The translations under genes and the position numbers were made by a program. This document shows, one piece after another, positions 52,944 to 60,818 of a stretch of DNA of 64,000 nucleotides; the stretch's first letter is position 1; every line of letters begins with the position of its first letter. Origin of the DNA: DSXH01 sp037446915 (GTDB lineage: Bacteria > Bacteroidota > Ignavibacteria > Ignavibacteriales > Melioribacteraceae); assembly GCA_037446915.1 (NCBI GenBank), contig JBBIHP010000004.1:1-64000 (forward strand). Direction: 5' to 3'. A model generated the notes under the pieces. The model worked only from the letters and a program-made list of their open reading frames with translations, was not told the DNA's origin and searched no databases.

Positions 52944-53377
52944 TCTTCCTTCCTTATGAAATTACTTATAGCTATTTCATCCATTTGTTTTAATTCTTCT
53001 CTATTATTTTCGAAGAAAAATTCCTCTTGTTTATTCTCTTTTAGTGTTTCAAAAATCTTCAATTCTCTTTTCTTTTGAATCAATTCTGAGTGTTTCTGTT
53101 CTCTCCGCTGCTTCAATTCGTTGATCTTTTTTTCAATGTTATGAACATCTTTTTCCAAATTTCTGATATGCATTCTGGCACTCTTAAACTCGTAAACTTT
53201 TATTTGTCCCGATGTAATTGTTTCGAATAGCTCGCTCTTTTTATCTAATAGTGCTTTCTTTTTTCCCTCAGAATTTTCTATTTCTCTATCAATAAGAGAA
53301 ATTTCCTTCAATATTTTTTTTTCAAGAACTTCTTTTATTCTTATTATATGATCGAACTTAAAACTGAACTTTGCCAC
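52940..53377 (-). CDS. fliJ: FliJ, export apparatus coiled-coil protein
   Basis: 145 residues, almost entirely one antiparallel coiled coil rich in Lys and Glu (EKKILKEISLIDREIENSEG, LEKDVHNIEKKINELKQRRE). It begins FSFKFDHIIRIKEVLEKK, a typical FliJ start. FliJ sits in the FliI ATPase ring and links it to FlhA. It lies 5 bases after fliI and overlaps the MotE-like gene. Confidence 0.9.
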   Translation of the reverse strand: MAKFSFKFDHIIRIKEVLEKKILKEISLIDREIENSEGKKKALLDKKSELFETITSGQIKVYEFKSARMHIRNLEKDVHNIEKKINELKQRREQKHSELIQKKRELKIFETLKENKQEEFFFENNREELKQMDEIAISNFIRKEE

Positions 53378-53382
53378 TATCT

Positions 53383-54717
53383 CTATTTATGATTATTTAT
53401 TTCAATAATCTGGGATAATTTATAAACAGTTTCATTATATGCAGCTTTTTCTAAAATATCCTGTTTAAGAAACGTGCGTAATTGTCCTATCTTTGATAAT
53501 GCACGGTCAATAGAAGGATTACTACCCTTTACATAAGCACCTATATTTATTAAGTCTTCTGCTTCGCGGTAGGTTGCAAGGATTTCGTTGAAAATCATTA
53601 CACGTGAAAAATGTTCGTTATCGATTATATCCGGCATAACTCTGCTTACACTTTGTAAAGTATCAATTGCCGGGTAGTGACCTTTGTTTGCAAGTTTACG
53701 TGAGAGTACTATGTGGCCGTCTAGAATTGACCTGACTGCATCGGCAATCGGTTCAATCATATCATCACCATCAACAAGTACTGTATAAATTCCCGTGATC
53801 GAACCTTTATCAGAATTTCCGGTTCTTTCCAGCAATTTAGGTAGTAAAGAAAATACAGATGGAGTATAACCTTTTGATGTAGGCGGTTCTCCAATTGTTA
53901 ACCCAATTTCTCTTTGAGCCATGGCAAATCTTGTTACAGAATCCATCATTAGAAGAACATTCAGACCAAGATCTCTAAAATATTCGGCAATTGTAGTTCC
54001 TACATATGCGGCTTTCATTCTTACAAGAGGCGATTTGTCGCTTGTAGCAACAACAACAACAGACTTTCTCATTCCCTCTTCGCCAAGGTCTTTCTCAATA
54101 AACTCTCTTACTTCTCTTCCCCGTTCACCAATTAGGATAATTACATTTACATCAGCACTTGTATTTCTTGCTACCATACCAAGAGTAACACTTTTACCAA
54201 CACCGCTACCGGCAAAAATTCCAACACGCTGACCTCTGCCAACAGTTAATAACCCGTCAATTGCTCTAACTCCGGTTTGAATTGGTGTTGTAATTCTTTT
54301 TCTTTCAAGCGGGTTTGGCGGTTCCCTGTGAGCATCACGTATAGATGAATATCTTACTTCCCCTTTTCCATCCATTGGATTTCCAAGTCCGTCTATAACA
54401 CGACCAAGTAAATCTTTCCCCAGACCAACAGAGAATTTTCTTCCGGATGCTTTAATTTCACAAGCTGGAGAAATACTATTCACTTCTCCAATTGCTATTG
54501 AAAGAACTTTTCCGTCCTTAAAACCAACTGCTTCAGCTTTACAAAGCTCTTTACCATTCCGGTCAATTACCGAGCAAATTTCTCCCATTACTGCGTTTGG
54601 TCCAGCAGAAACAATTACAAGTCCAATTACATCAAGCACTTTGCCATTAACTCTAATTGATTCTGCACCTGAGATTACAGATTTATACCTGTCTAATATT
54701 TCAAAGATTGATATCAT
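53383..54717 (-). CDS. fliI: Flagellum-specific ATPase FliI
   Basis: 444 residues. The P-loop is in GIFAGSGVGKSVTLGMVARN, Walker B in LNVLLMMDSVTRFAMAQREI, and GEPPTSKGYTPSVFSLLPKL and ERTGNSDKGSITGIYTVLVD are diagnostic of type III export ATPases. I use the ATG at 54717, 5 bases past the fliH stop; a longer TTG-initiated frame overlaps fliH. It powers or primes export with FliH and FliJ. Confidence 0.96.
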   Translation of the reverse strand: MISIFEILDRYKSVISGAESIRVNGKVLDVIGLVIVSAGPNAVMGEICSVIDRNGKELCKAEAVGFKDGKVLSIAIGEVNSISPACEIKASGRKFSVGLGKDLLGRVIDGLGNPMDGKGEVRYSSIRDAHREPPNPLERKRITTPIQTGVRAIDGLLTVGRGQRVGIFAGSGVGKSVTLGMVARNTSADVNVIILIGERGREVREFIEKDLGEEGMRKSVVVVATSDKSPLVRMKAAYVGTTIAEYFRDLGLNVLLMMDSVTRFAMAQREIGLTIGEPPTSKGYTPSVFSLLPKLLERTGNSDKGSITGIYTVLVDGDDMIEPIADAVRSILDGHIVLSRKLANKGHYPAIDTLQSVSRVMPDIIDNEHFSRVMIFNEILATYREAEDLINIGAYVKGSNPSIDRALSKIGQLRTFLKQDILEKAAYNETVYKLSQIIEINNHK

Positions 54718-54721
54718 GCTT

Positions 54722-55336
54722 TTACCCGTTATCAATGCTTTCTTCAAGTTTTCTTCTCAATTCTTCCAGTTGAGTAGAAATTCTTGCATCAACATTTCCA
54801 ATTTCAGTTTCAACAAGGCAGCCGCCGTGTTCAATTCTATCATCTTCTTCGAATTTTATTTTACTGAAAGTAGTGCTGCTAATTAAATTTCTGCTATAAT
54901 TATTTAGTTCTCTCATATCCTCCGGATGAAATTTAATTCTTACTTCATTAGCGCCGATTACTTTGGAAATTGCTTCTTTAACAACTTCATTAATAATTGA
55001 TTGTTCCTTAACTTCCTTTTGAATTATCTTTCTTGCAAGTTCTACTGCAGTTCCAACAACAAGCCGTTCGAATGATTGCTCATACTCTTTCAACTTCTGA
55101 TCGAAATCATCAATTATGTGATAAACCTCTTCGTATTTACGGTAAAGTTTATCGGTGTATTCTTTATCCAATTCCAATTTAAGTTTCTGCTGCCCATCAA
55201 ATATTCCTTTAGAATATGCATCTTCAATTTGTTTTTTTATGGGAACAGCTTCTTCCCTTCTTTCCTCTTCTATAATTACAGAAGCCGATTTCAAATTCAA
55301 CTTAGGCGCAGCATTTAAGCGCAGAATATTAGACAT
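54722..55336 (-). CDS. fliH: FliH, export ATPase regulator
   Basis: About 204 residues. A charged coiled-coil half (IEEERREEAVPIKKQIEDAY, LYRKYEEVYHIIDDFDQKLK) is followed by the FliH/YscL C-terminal domain (LVVGTAVELARKIIQKEVKE, GGCLVETEIGNVDARISTQL). FliH binds FliI and docks it at FliN. The ATG at 55336 overlaps the fliG end by a few bases; a longer frame would run deep into fliG. Confidence 0.9.
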   Translation of the reverse strand: MSNILRLNAAPKLNLKSASVIIEEERREEAVPIKKQIEDAYSKGIFDGQQKLKLELDKEYTDKLYRKYEEVYHIIDDFDQKLKEYEQSFERLVVGTAVELARKIIQKEVKEQSIINEVVKEAISKVIGANEVRIKFHPEDMRELNNYSRNLISSTTFSKIKFEEDDRIEHGGCLVETEIGNVDARISTQLEELRRKLEESIDNG

Positions 55337-56351
55337 AAACTTCCTCCGGACCGCCTCTAAGGTTGAGTGAAATTTGTCCTGCTTCTTCAAGCGCTTTAAT
55401 AATATCAATAATTCTTGCCTGGGCATCTTCAACTTCTTTCAGTTTTACCATACCCATGTATTGTAATTCTTCTTTCAATAAATCTGCAGCACGTTCGGAC
55501 ATATTTTTGAATATTTTTTCTTTCAATCTTTCATCTGCAATTTTAAGAGATAGTGCGAGGTCTTTTCTATCAACTTCGCGTAATATCTTCTGTATGTCTT
55601 TATCAGAGATGTTGATAATTTCATCGAATATGAACATTAATCTTTTTACCTGGTATGAAGTATCGGGATCTCTTTCTTCCAGTTTAACAAGAATATCTTT
55701 AGTAATTGTTACGTTCAAACGATTGAGAATTCCGGCAAGACATTTTGGGCCGCCAAGTTTTCCAACTGACTGACTCATAGACAGCCCGGCAATATCATCA
55801 ACAACGTGTTCAATTTGCTTAAGAGTTTGTGGAGCTATTTTCCCTAAAGTAGCAATTCTATGCGCCACATCAATTCTTAATTCCTCGGGAATTTCTTTAA
55901 GTGCATTTGCTGTCTGCTCGGGTGATAATTGAGAGAGAATTAAAGCCATAGTTTGGGGATGCTCTTTATTTAGAAAGTTAATCAACTGAGCCGGTTCAGC
56001 TCTTTTTAATACATCGAAACCCTTTAGTGTTGTTAACCTTCTTACTTTTTCAATTATCTCGTGTGCTTTCGGAATTCCGAATGTTTTCTCTAGAAGATTC
56101 TGTGCAAAGTCGATACCGCCTTCAAGAACATATTCCCGTGCTGTAACCATGCTATAGAATTCATCGATTACAATATCCACGGTTTTAGACGGGATGTTTC
56201 TAACTTTTGTGATCTCTGCAGAAAGAGATTCAATATCAACCGGATCGAGATACTTGAACACTGCTGAAGCAGCTTCAATGTTAAGTGCAACCATAAGCAT
56301 AGCTGCTTTTTGGATTCCAGAAACTTCCTTTAAGCGTTCGTCTTTTATCAT
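55329..56351 (-). CDS. fliG: Flagellar motor switch protein FliG
   Basis: About 340 residues. Helical N domain (SGIQKAAMLMVALNIEAASA), middle domain with LNKEHPQTMALILSQLSPEQ, and C-terminal torque domain with IFDEIINISDKDIQKILREV, DRKDLALSLKIADERLKEKI and FKNMSERAADLLKEELQYMG. FliG couples stator torque to rotation. I use the ATG at 56351, just after the fliF stop; an earlier ATG four codons upstream is also possible. Confidence 0.96.
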   Translation of the reverse strand: MIKDERLKEVSGIQKAAMLMVALNIEAASAVFKYLDPVDIESLSAEITKVRNIPSKTVDIVIDEFYSMVTAREYVLEGGIDFAQNLLEKTFGIPKAHEIIEKVRRLTTLKGFDVLKRAEPAQLINFLNKEHPQTMALILSQLSPEQTANALKEIPEELRIDVAHRIATLGKIAPQTLKQIEHVVDDIAGLSMSQSVGKLGGPKCLAGILNRLNVTITKDILVKLEERDPDTSYQVKRLMFIFDEIINISDKDIQKILREVDRKDLALSLKIADERLKEKIFKNMSERAADLLKEELQYMGMVKLKEVEDAQARIIDIIKALEEAGQISLNLRGGPEEVYV

Positions 56352-56352
56352 A

Positions 56353-57966
56353 TTAGATTTCATCCTCGTGCATCCATGCGTTTATAAGTTTTGCAGCATC
56401 AAGCGGATTTTTTGACACATAGTTAATAATCTTTTCGTGCTGATTTTTCTTAAGTAAAGCTTCATCAGAAATTTCATCTTCAAGATCGCCTATCGGTAAT
56501 ATTTTTTTCTTGGGCAGATTCAAATGAGGGCTGAAGCTTGGTTTTGGTTCTTGTTTTGCTGTTAATACCGGAGCTGCAGAAGGAGTTGCAACTGCTAATT
56601 CGTTCGGGTTAAAAGTACCAATAACAATTTTTTCCGACTTTAATTTCTTCATTAAACTTTTTAGAACAAGCATAGAAGAAACAATGGCAAAGATTATCAA
56701 TGCCAGTTTTATCCATTCATCAGGATTTGGTAGAAATGAACCAGCTTCATCAATCTGAAAATCATCAATCTGTTTTTCTTCGAACGGTATGCTCACAAGC
56801 GAGAACTGATCATTACGCTGCAAATTAATTCCCACTGCATTTTTAATAATCTCTTCCAATTTATTCAGTTGTTCCTGAGAACGGGTTTCAAAAGTTACTT
56901 CTGTTTTACCATCCTTAACAGTTTTCTTGGGTATATCATTAACCACTGCTGCAACACTTAATCTTTGAATGTTTCCCGAACCTTCAATAACCTTTTGAAT
57001 TGTTTTATTTATCTCGTAATTGGTAAGTGAATTTTCATTTGCCTGGGATGTTGAATCGCTTGTAGTTATTCCGGCATTATTCGATTTAATTGTTTGTTCG
57101 CTTATCGCTACCTGTGAATCCGGGTCGTATTGTTCCATTGTCTTTTCAACCTGATCAAAATTAAGATCTGCATTTACCTGAACCATAGCATTACCGTATC
57201 CAAGAACATTATCAAGTATCGACTGGGCTTTCTTTGCAAGATAGTTTTCTACATTCTGTTTAATTTCATATTGTTTTGATGAAGCATATGCAAGAGGACC
57301 TTCTTCATTTTCATTGGATAGAATTCTTCCCTGTGTATCGATAATTGAAATCTTACTTGGAGGTAGACCTTCAACACTTCCGCAAACTAAGTTTACTATT
57401 GATGTTATATTTTCTTTTGATAATCTGGAATTGTTCCTTAGTTTAAGCACAATTGATGCAGATGGGAATTTTTCTTCCTCTTTGAAAATGGATTTCTGCG
57501 GGATAACGATATGAACTCTTGCTCCAGATACACCCTCCAGCTGGGAAATTGTTCTGGCAAGTTCACCTTCAATTGCTCGTTTGAAATTTATCTTCTGCAT
57601 AAACTCGGACATACCCATTGTAGACTTATCAAATATTTCGTAACCAATAACACCTGAACTTGGAATTCCTCTTCCGGCTAAAGCCAATCGTGCTTCATAC
57701 ACTTTTTCTTTAGGGACTTTAATCGTCTGTCCATTGTCATCAATTTTATAAAGTATCTTTTGACCGCCGAGGTAATCGACAACCTTAGAAGCATCTTCGG
57801 CAGTTAAACCGGAATATAAAGTTGTATAAGTCGGTTCATTCATAAAGAACAAAAGAATTACTAAGAGTCCGATAGTTAATACAACACTACCAAGCATCAT
57901 AAATTTCTGTTTTGGATTCAGTTTGTTGAATATTCCAAAAAGCACTTGAAATGGATTTGAGTTCAT
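56353..57966 (-). CDS. fliF: Flagellar MS-ring protein FliF
   Basis: 537 residues. Two membrane helices (near residues 25-45 and 425-445). The N-terminal ring domain has YTTLYSGLTAEDASKVVDYL and YEARLALAGRGIPSSGVIGY. RTISQLEGVSGARVHIVIPQ is the family signature. The C-terminal tail ends MHEDEI, as a FliG-binding peptide. It begins 1 base after fliE. Confidence 0.96.
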   Translation of the reverse strand: MNSNPFQVLFGIFNKLNPKQKFMMLGSVVLTIGLLVILLFFMNEPTYTTLYSGLTAEDASKVVDYLGGQKILYKIDDNGQTIKVPKEKVYEARLALAGRGIPSSGVIGYEIFDKSTMGMSEFMQKINFKRAIEGELARTISQLEGVSGARVHIVIPQKSIFKEEEKFPSASIVLKLRNNSRLSKENITSIVNLVCGSVEGLPPSKISIIDTQGRILSNENEEGPLAYASSKQYEIKQNVENYLAKKAQSILDNVLGYGNAMVQVNADLNFDQVEKTMEQYDPDSQVAISEQTIKSNNAGITTSDSTSQANENSLTNYEINKTIQKVIEGSGNIQRLSVAAVVNDIPKKTVKDGKTEVTFETRSQEQLNKLEEIIKNAVGINLQRNDQFSLVSIPFEEKQIDDFQIDEAGSFLPNPDEWIKLALIIFAIVSSMLVLKSLMKKLKSEKIVIGTFNPNELAVATPSAAPVLTAKQEPKPSFSPHLNLPKKKILPIGDLEDEISDEALLKKNQHEKIINYVSKNPLDAAKLINAWMHEDEI

Positions 57967-57967
57967 A

Positions 57968-58255
57968 TTATAACGGCATCCTTGTTAATTCTTTATACAT
58001 GTCAATTGTTTTGTTACGGATTTCCATAAGGAGTTCCAGACTGGTTTTTGCTTTTTCACCGGCAATCATTACTTCGTGAAGTTCAATACCTTTGCCCGAG
58101 ACAAAATCCTGCACAGCTGAAGTAGAAGCTTTTTGATTTTGATTTACTTCCTCAACAAGATTGGCAAAAGTATCTGCAAATCCACTAACCGGGTTATTCT
58201 TTTTATTCTGATTTATTATATCAGGTGATAAATTTCCAAATCCCTGTATTTTCAT
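57968..58255 (-). CDS. fliE: Hook-basal body protein FliE
   Basis: 95 residues. FADTFANLVEEVNQNQKAST, FVSGKGIELHEVMIAGEKAK and TSLELLMEIRNKTIDMYKEL then TRMPL match FliE throughout. It joins the MS ring to the rod and is the first rod substrate. I use the ATG at 58255 (MKIQGFGNL), which follows the previous stop by 1 base. Confidence 0.95.
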   Translation of the reverse strand: MKIQGFGNLSPDIINQNKKNNPVSGFADTFANLVEEVNQNQKASTSAVQDFVSGKGIELHEVMIAGEKAKTSLELLMEIRNKTIDMYKELTRMPL

Positions 58256-58256
58256 A

Positions 58257-58490
58257 TTAACCTCTTCTATCAATTAAGGAACCGAGAGAAATACCTGTTG
58301 TTTTTCCCTTAGGATTATAGAATTCGTAATTAATTATTTCGTTTTTCTTAGTCGGATACATTTCTGCAAAAAATTTCTTTTCTGTATCTGATATTGCCGG
58401 TGTATTAGTCTTTTCTACTGCGGGCTTTGCAAGAGTTTTATCCACAAATGTTTTACTGTAATTTCCAATAGAATTGGTATTAATTTTCAT
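58257..58490 (-). CDS. Small unrecognised protein between flgC and fliE
   Basis: 77 residues, no signal or membrane helix. N-terminal MKINTNSIGNYSKTFVDKTL is similar in style to FlgM/FliE N-termini; the C-terminal part has ISDTEKKFFAEMYPTKKNEI and NPKGKTTGISLGSLIDRRG. It is 1 base from fliE and 1 base from flgC, so it is certainly co-translated with proximal-rod genes. Possible roles are an exported rod accessory or a chaperone; sequence gives no direct evidence. Confidence 0.65.
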   Translation of the reverse strand: MKINTNSIGNYSKTFVDKTLAKPAVEKTNTPAISDTEKKFFAEMYPTKKNEIINYEFYNPKGKTTGISLGSLIDRRG

Positions 58491-58491
58491 T

Positions 58492-58992
58492 TTATATCTC
58501 CAGAGAATCTTTAATCATTTGTTTTGATGAATTAAGCGCAGTAAGATTTGCCTCGTAACTTCTTGTAGCAGCAATCATATCAACCATTTCGTTCAATACA
58601 TTTACATTGGACATCTGTACGTAACCTTTATCATCAGCATCTGGATGTTCGGGCATATAGATTATTTCTCCCGGCTTGCTATCGGTTTTTTCTGTAATCT
58701 CTACTCCACTTTGAATTTGCGGAAGTGAAACCGATGAAGAGTTATTTGCTGATAGGTGGTCTGAATGTTTAGTATTCAGTTTAAGCATTTGTCCTTCTAT
58801 GTTAAGTTTTGCCGCAAAGCTGTTCTGGTTTTCTTTTACATCAAGGGTTTTTCGCTGATATGGTAGGCCATCGGCTGTTCTTACTGATTCTGCATTTGCA
58901 ATGTTCTGCGAAATAAGATCCATCTTCTTTCTTTGAATACTCATTCCGCGTGAACTAATTCCAAGACCAAAAAGACTTCCTAATACTTTCAA
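58492..58992 (-). CDS. flgC: Rod protein FlgC
   Basis: 166 residues. The N-terminal signature is ISSRGMSIQRKKMDLISQNI then ANAESVRTADGLPYQRKT. The C-terminus is PDADDKGYVQMSNVNVLNEM then VDMIAATRSYEANLTALNSS. Both are diagnostic of FlgC. It overlaps flgB by 4 bases. Confidence 0.96.
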   Translation of the reverse strand: MKVLGSLFGLGISSRGMSIQRKKMDLISQNIANAESVRTADGLPYQRKTLDVKENQNSFAAKLNIEGQMLKLNTKHSDHLSANNSSSVSLPQIQSGVEITEKTDSKPGEIIYMPEHPDADDKGYVQMSNVNVLNEMVDMIAATRSYEANLTALNSSKQMIKDSLEI

Positions 58993-59381
58993 AATCTTCC
59001 TCCTCCTTTAATTACATTTTGAATACTCTTGTAATAATCGCCAACTTTTCTTGAGGCGAATCGGAAACGAAGCGTGTTTTCTGCCAGTTCAGACATTTCC
59101 TGTTCTATATCAACATTATTAATTCCTGTTGTCATTTCCTTGGATTCATCTAAAACAACATTAAAACCAGAATCGCTTTGAACAGGATTGTTAACTGCAG
59201 AAAGGTGTTTATTGCTGGATATTCTTAAAATTGAATTCGAGTTTTCGTCCAACAGATTTTTAAACTCTACATCTTCCCTTTTATAACCTTGCGTTCCAAC
59301 ATTAGAAATATTTTTTGCTAATACTTTATTCTTTACTGCGCAATAGTCTAAAAGGTTCTGAAGTAATTTTACCGATGACAT
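58989..59381 (-). CDS. flgB: Rod protein FlgB
   Basis: 130 residues. VKLLQNLLDYCAVKNKVLAK and NISNVGTQGYKREDVEFKNL form the rod signature, and the C-terminus has NNVDIEQEMSELAENTLRFR. I use the ATG at 59381 with AAGAGGA upstream; a longer frame adds 16 unlikely residues. It is the first gene of the basal body operon, behind the composite promoter at 59413-59492. Confidence 0.95.
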   Translation of the reverse strand: MSSVKLLQNLLDYCAVKNKVLAKNISNVGTQGYKREDVEFKNLLDENSNSILRISSNKHLSAVNNPVQSDSGFNVVLDESKEMTTGINNVDIEQEMSELAENTLRFRFASRKVGDYYKSIQNVIKGGGRF

Positions 59382-59412
59382 AATCCTCTTGGATTTTTTT
59401 GTTATTAATACC

Positions 59413-59426
59413 CAAAAGGAATGCCA
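59413..59426 (-). promoter_or_regulatory. Sigma-54-like -24/-12 element of the flgB operon
   Basis: On the minus strand this reads TGGCAT, 5 bases, TTGG, 32 bases from the flgB ATG, leaving room for a short leader with AAGAGGA. It is one of four TGGYAT-N5-TTG sites at operon heads. Confidence 0.5.
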
Positions 59427-59476
59427 CAATTAAAAATTGATTTTTGGTGAAATGTTAAAGGTTTGATTGAAATGAT

Positions 59477-59492
59477 TGGCTAATAATGTGCA
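59477..59492. promoter_or_regulatory. Dyad motif TGGCTAATAATGTGCA upstream of flgB
   Basis: Shares the TGGCTAATA core with the copies upstream of fliL and the glycosylation operon. It is 51 bases from the TGGCAT element, exactly as at fliL. Confidence 0.5.
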
Positions 59493-59503
59493 TTTGTTAT
59501 TTA

Positions 59504-59749
59504 TTACTCAGAATAATCGAGGATAATACTCTTGGTTTGACCGCATGAACAAACGAATTTAATCTCTTTTACGGTATCATTAGCGTCTTTCTTCAAATAA
59601 ATTCTTACATCATCATTTTCATCATTTTCTAAAGCTATTTTGCTGTATCCTTTCAACTCTATGTCTTTTGCTTTAATAAGATTGCCGCTTACAGGAGAAT
59701 TCTTTGCGAATATATCTTTCATTAAAACTTCTTCGAAATGATTTGCCAT
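59504..59749 (-). CDS. Small unrecognised protein with CxCG motif after cheB
   Basis: 81 residues. A helical N-terminus (MANHFEEVLMKDIFAKN), an acidic middle (ENDENDDVRIYLKKDAND), and a C-terminal VCSCGQTKSIILDY, whose two Cys could bind metal in a dimer but are too few for a full zinc ribbon. It lies 1 base after cheB, last in the chemotaxis operon. No function is evident. Confidence 0.6.
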   Translation of the reverse strand: MANHFEEVLMKDIFAKNSPVSGNLIKAKDIELKGYSKIALENDENDDVRIYLKKDANDTVKEIKFVCSCGQTKSIILDYSE

Positions 59750-59750
59750 T

Positions 59751-60818
59751 TTAAACCACCTTGTTAATTGTTTCTGGAATTTTTTCTAAAGGTAAAATAT
59801 TATCTGCAAAACCGGCATCAACAATTGCTTTAGGCATACCGTAGACAATGCATGTTTGTTCATCCTGTGCAATCGAGTACCCACCCAAGCTCTTAAGATT
59901 TTTTATTGCTTCGAAACCATCTTTGCCCATCCCTGTCATAATTACTCCCAGCGTATACTTTCCATAAGTATTTATTACGGAATTCATCATAACATCTACA
60001 GATGGTCTGTGCAGAGTGTAGCTTGGTTCTTCTGAAATAATAATCTGGGAGGAAGTAAAACCGTTCTTAGTAATAGTCATATGATACCCGCCCGGGGCAA
60101 TGTAAACCGTACCATTTTCAACTTTCTCGCCATTTTCTGCTTCTTTAACATTGAGCTTGGACATTGAATTAAGCCGGTCTGCAAGCGACTTTGTAAATTT
60201 AGGCGGCATGTGCTGAACTATAAAAATAGGTATCTGAATTTTATCTGATAGCACAGGTAATATTTTTTGTAATGATAATGGTCCTCCGGTTGAAATACCG
60301 ATTGCTACAGCTTTATACCCAATTGAAGGAATTTGATTTTGAGAATATCTCTGAACTTCAGGTTTACCCGGTTGACTGATGGATCTTAATCTATTAAGCC
60401 GTTCTTTTATTAATTTTTGTTTTACTATCTCTTTTACTTTTGAGATAAGATCTTCTTTAATCTTGGTTATGTTAATGTTTACGTAAGAAAGTTCTTTAGG
60501 AATAAAATCGACCGCTCCAAGTTCAAGAGCTTTTAAAGTTGATTCTGCTCCTTCGGTTGTTAGAGAACTTACCATTATAACCGAAGTAGGGCACTCGGCC
60601 ATAATTTTTTTGAGGGCTGTTAAACCATCCATTACCGGCATTTCAATATCAAGAGTAGCTACATCGGGTTTAAGACTTTTTACAAGTTCTAAACCTTCCT
60701 GACCATTTCTGGCAGTTCCAACTACTTTAATATCCGGATCGCTTTCCAGCATTATTGAAAGCGATTTACGCATGAATGCCGAGTCGTCTATAATGAGAAC
60801 ACCAATTTTACGATTCAA
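59751..60818 (-). CDS. cheB: Chemoreceptor methylesterase CheB
   Basis: 355 residues. The receiver domain has D57 in VATLDIEMPVMDG and K108 in DFIPKEL. The C-terminal esterase has S176 in VAIGISTGGPLSLQ, H203 in IVQHMPPKF, and the catalytic Asp in GVIMTGMGKDGFEA. It removes methyl groups from receptors for adaptation. No CheR methyltransferase is encoded in this window. It overlaps cheA by 11 bases. Confidence 0.96.
   Translation of the reverse strand: MNRKIGVLIIDDSAFMRKSLSIMLESDPDIKVVGTARNGQEGLELVKSLKPDVATLDIEMPVMDGLTALKKIMAECPTSVIMVSSLTTEGAESTLKALELGAVDFIPKELSYVNINITKIKEDLISKVKEIVKQKLIKERLNRLRSISQPGKPEVQRYSQNQIPSIGYKAVAIGISTGGPLSLQKILPVLSDKIQIPIFIVQHMPPKFTKSLADRLNSMSKLNVKEAENGEKVENGTVYIAPGGYHMTITKNGFTSSQIIISEEPSYTLHRPSVDVMMNSVINTYGKYTLGVIMTGMGKDGFEAIKNLKSLGGYSIAQDEQTCIVYGMPKAIVDAGFADNILPLEKIPETINKVV

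Noticed and set aside
15746..59492. Reading TGGCTAATATTNNGCA as a plus-strand sigma-54 promoter (GG-N10-GC spacing fits)
   Set aside because: It points away from every gene in the window. The dyad interpretation, with a separate minus-strand TGGYAT-N5-TTG, fits all four sites better.
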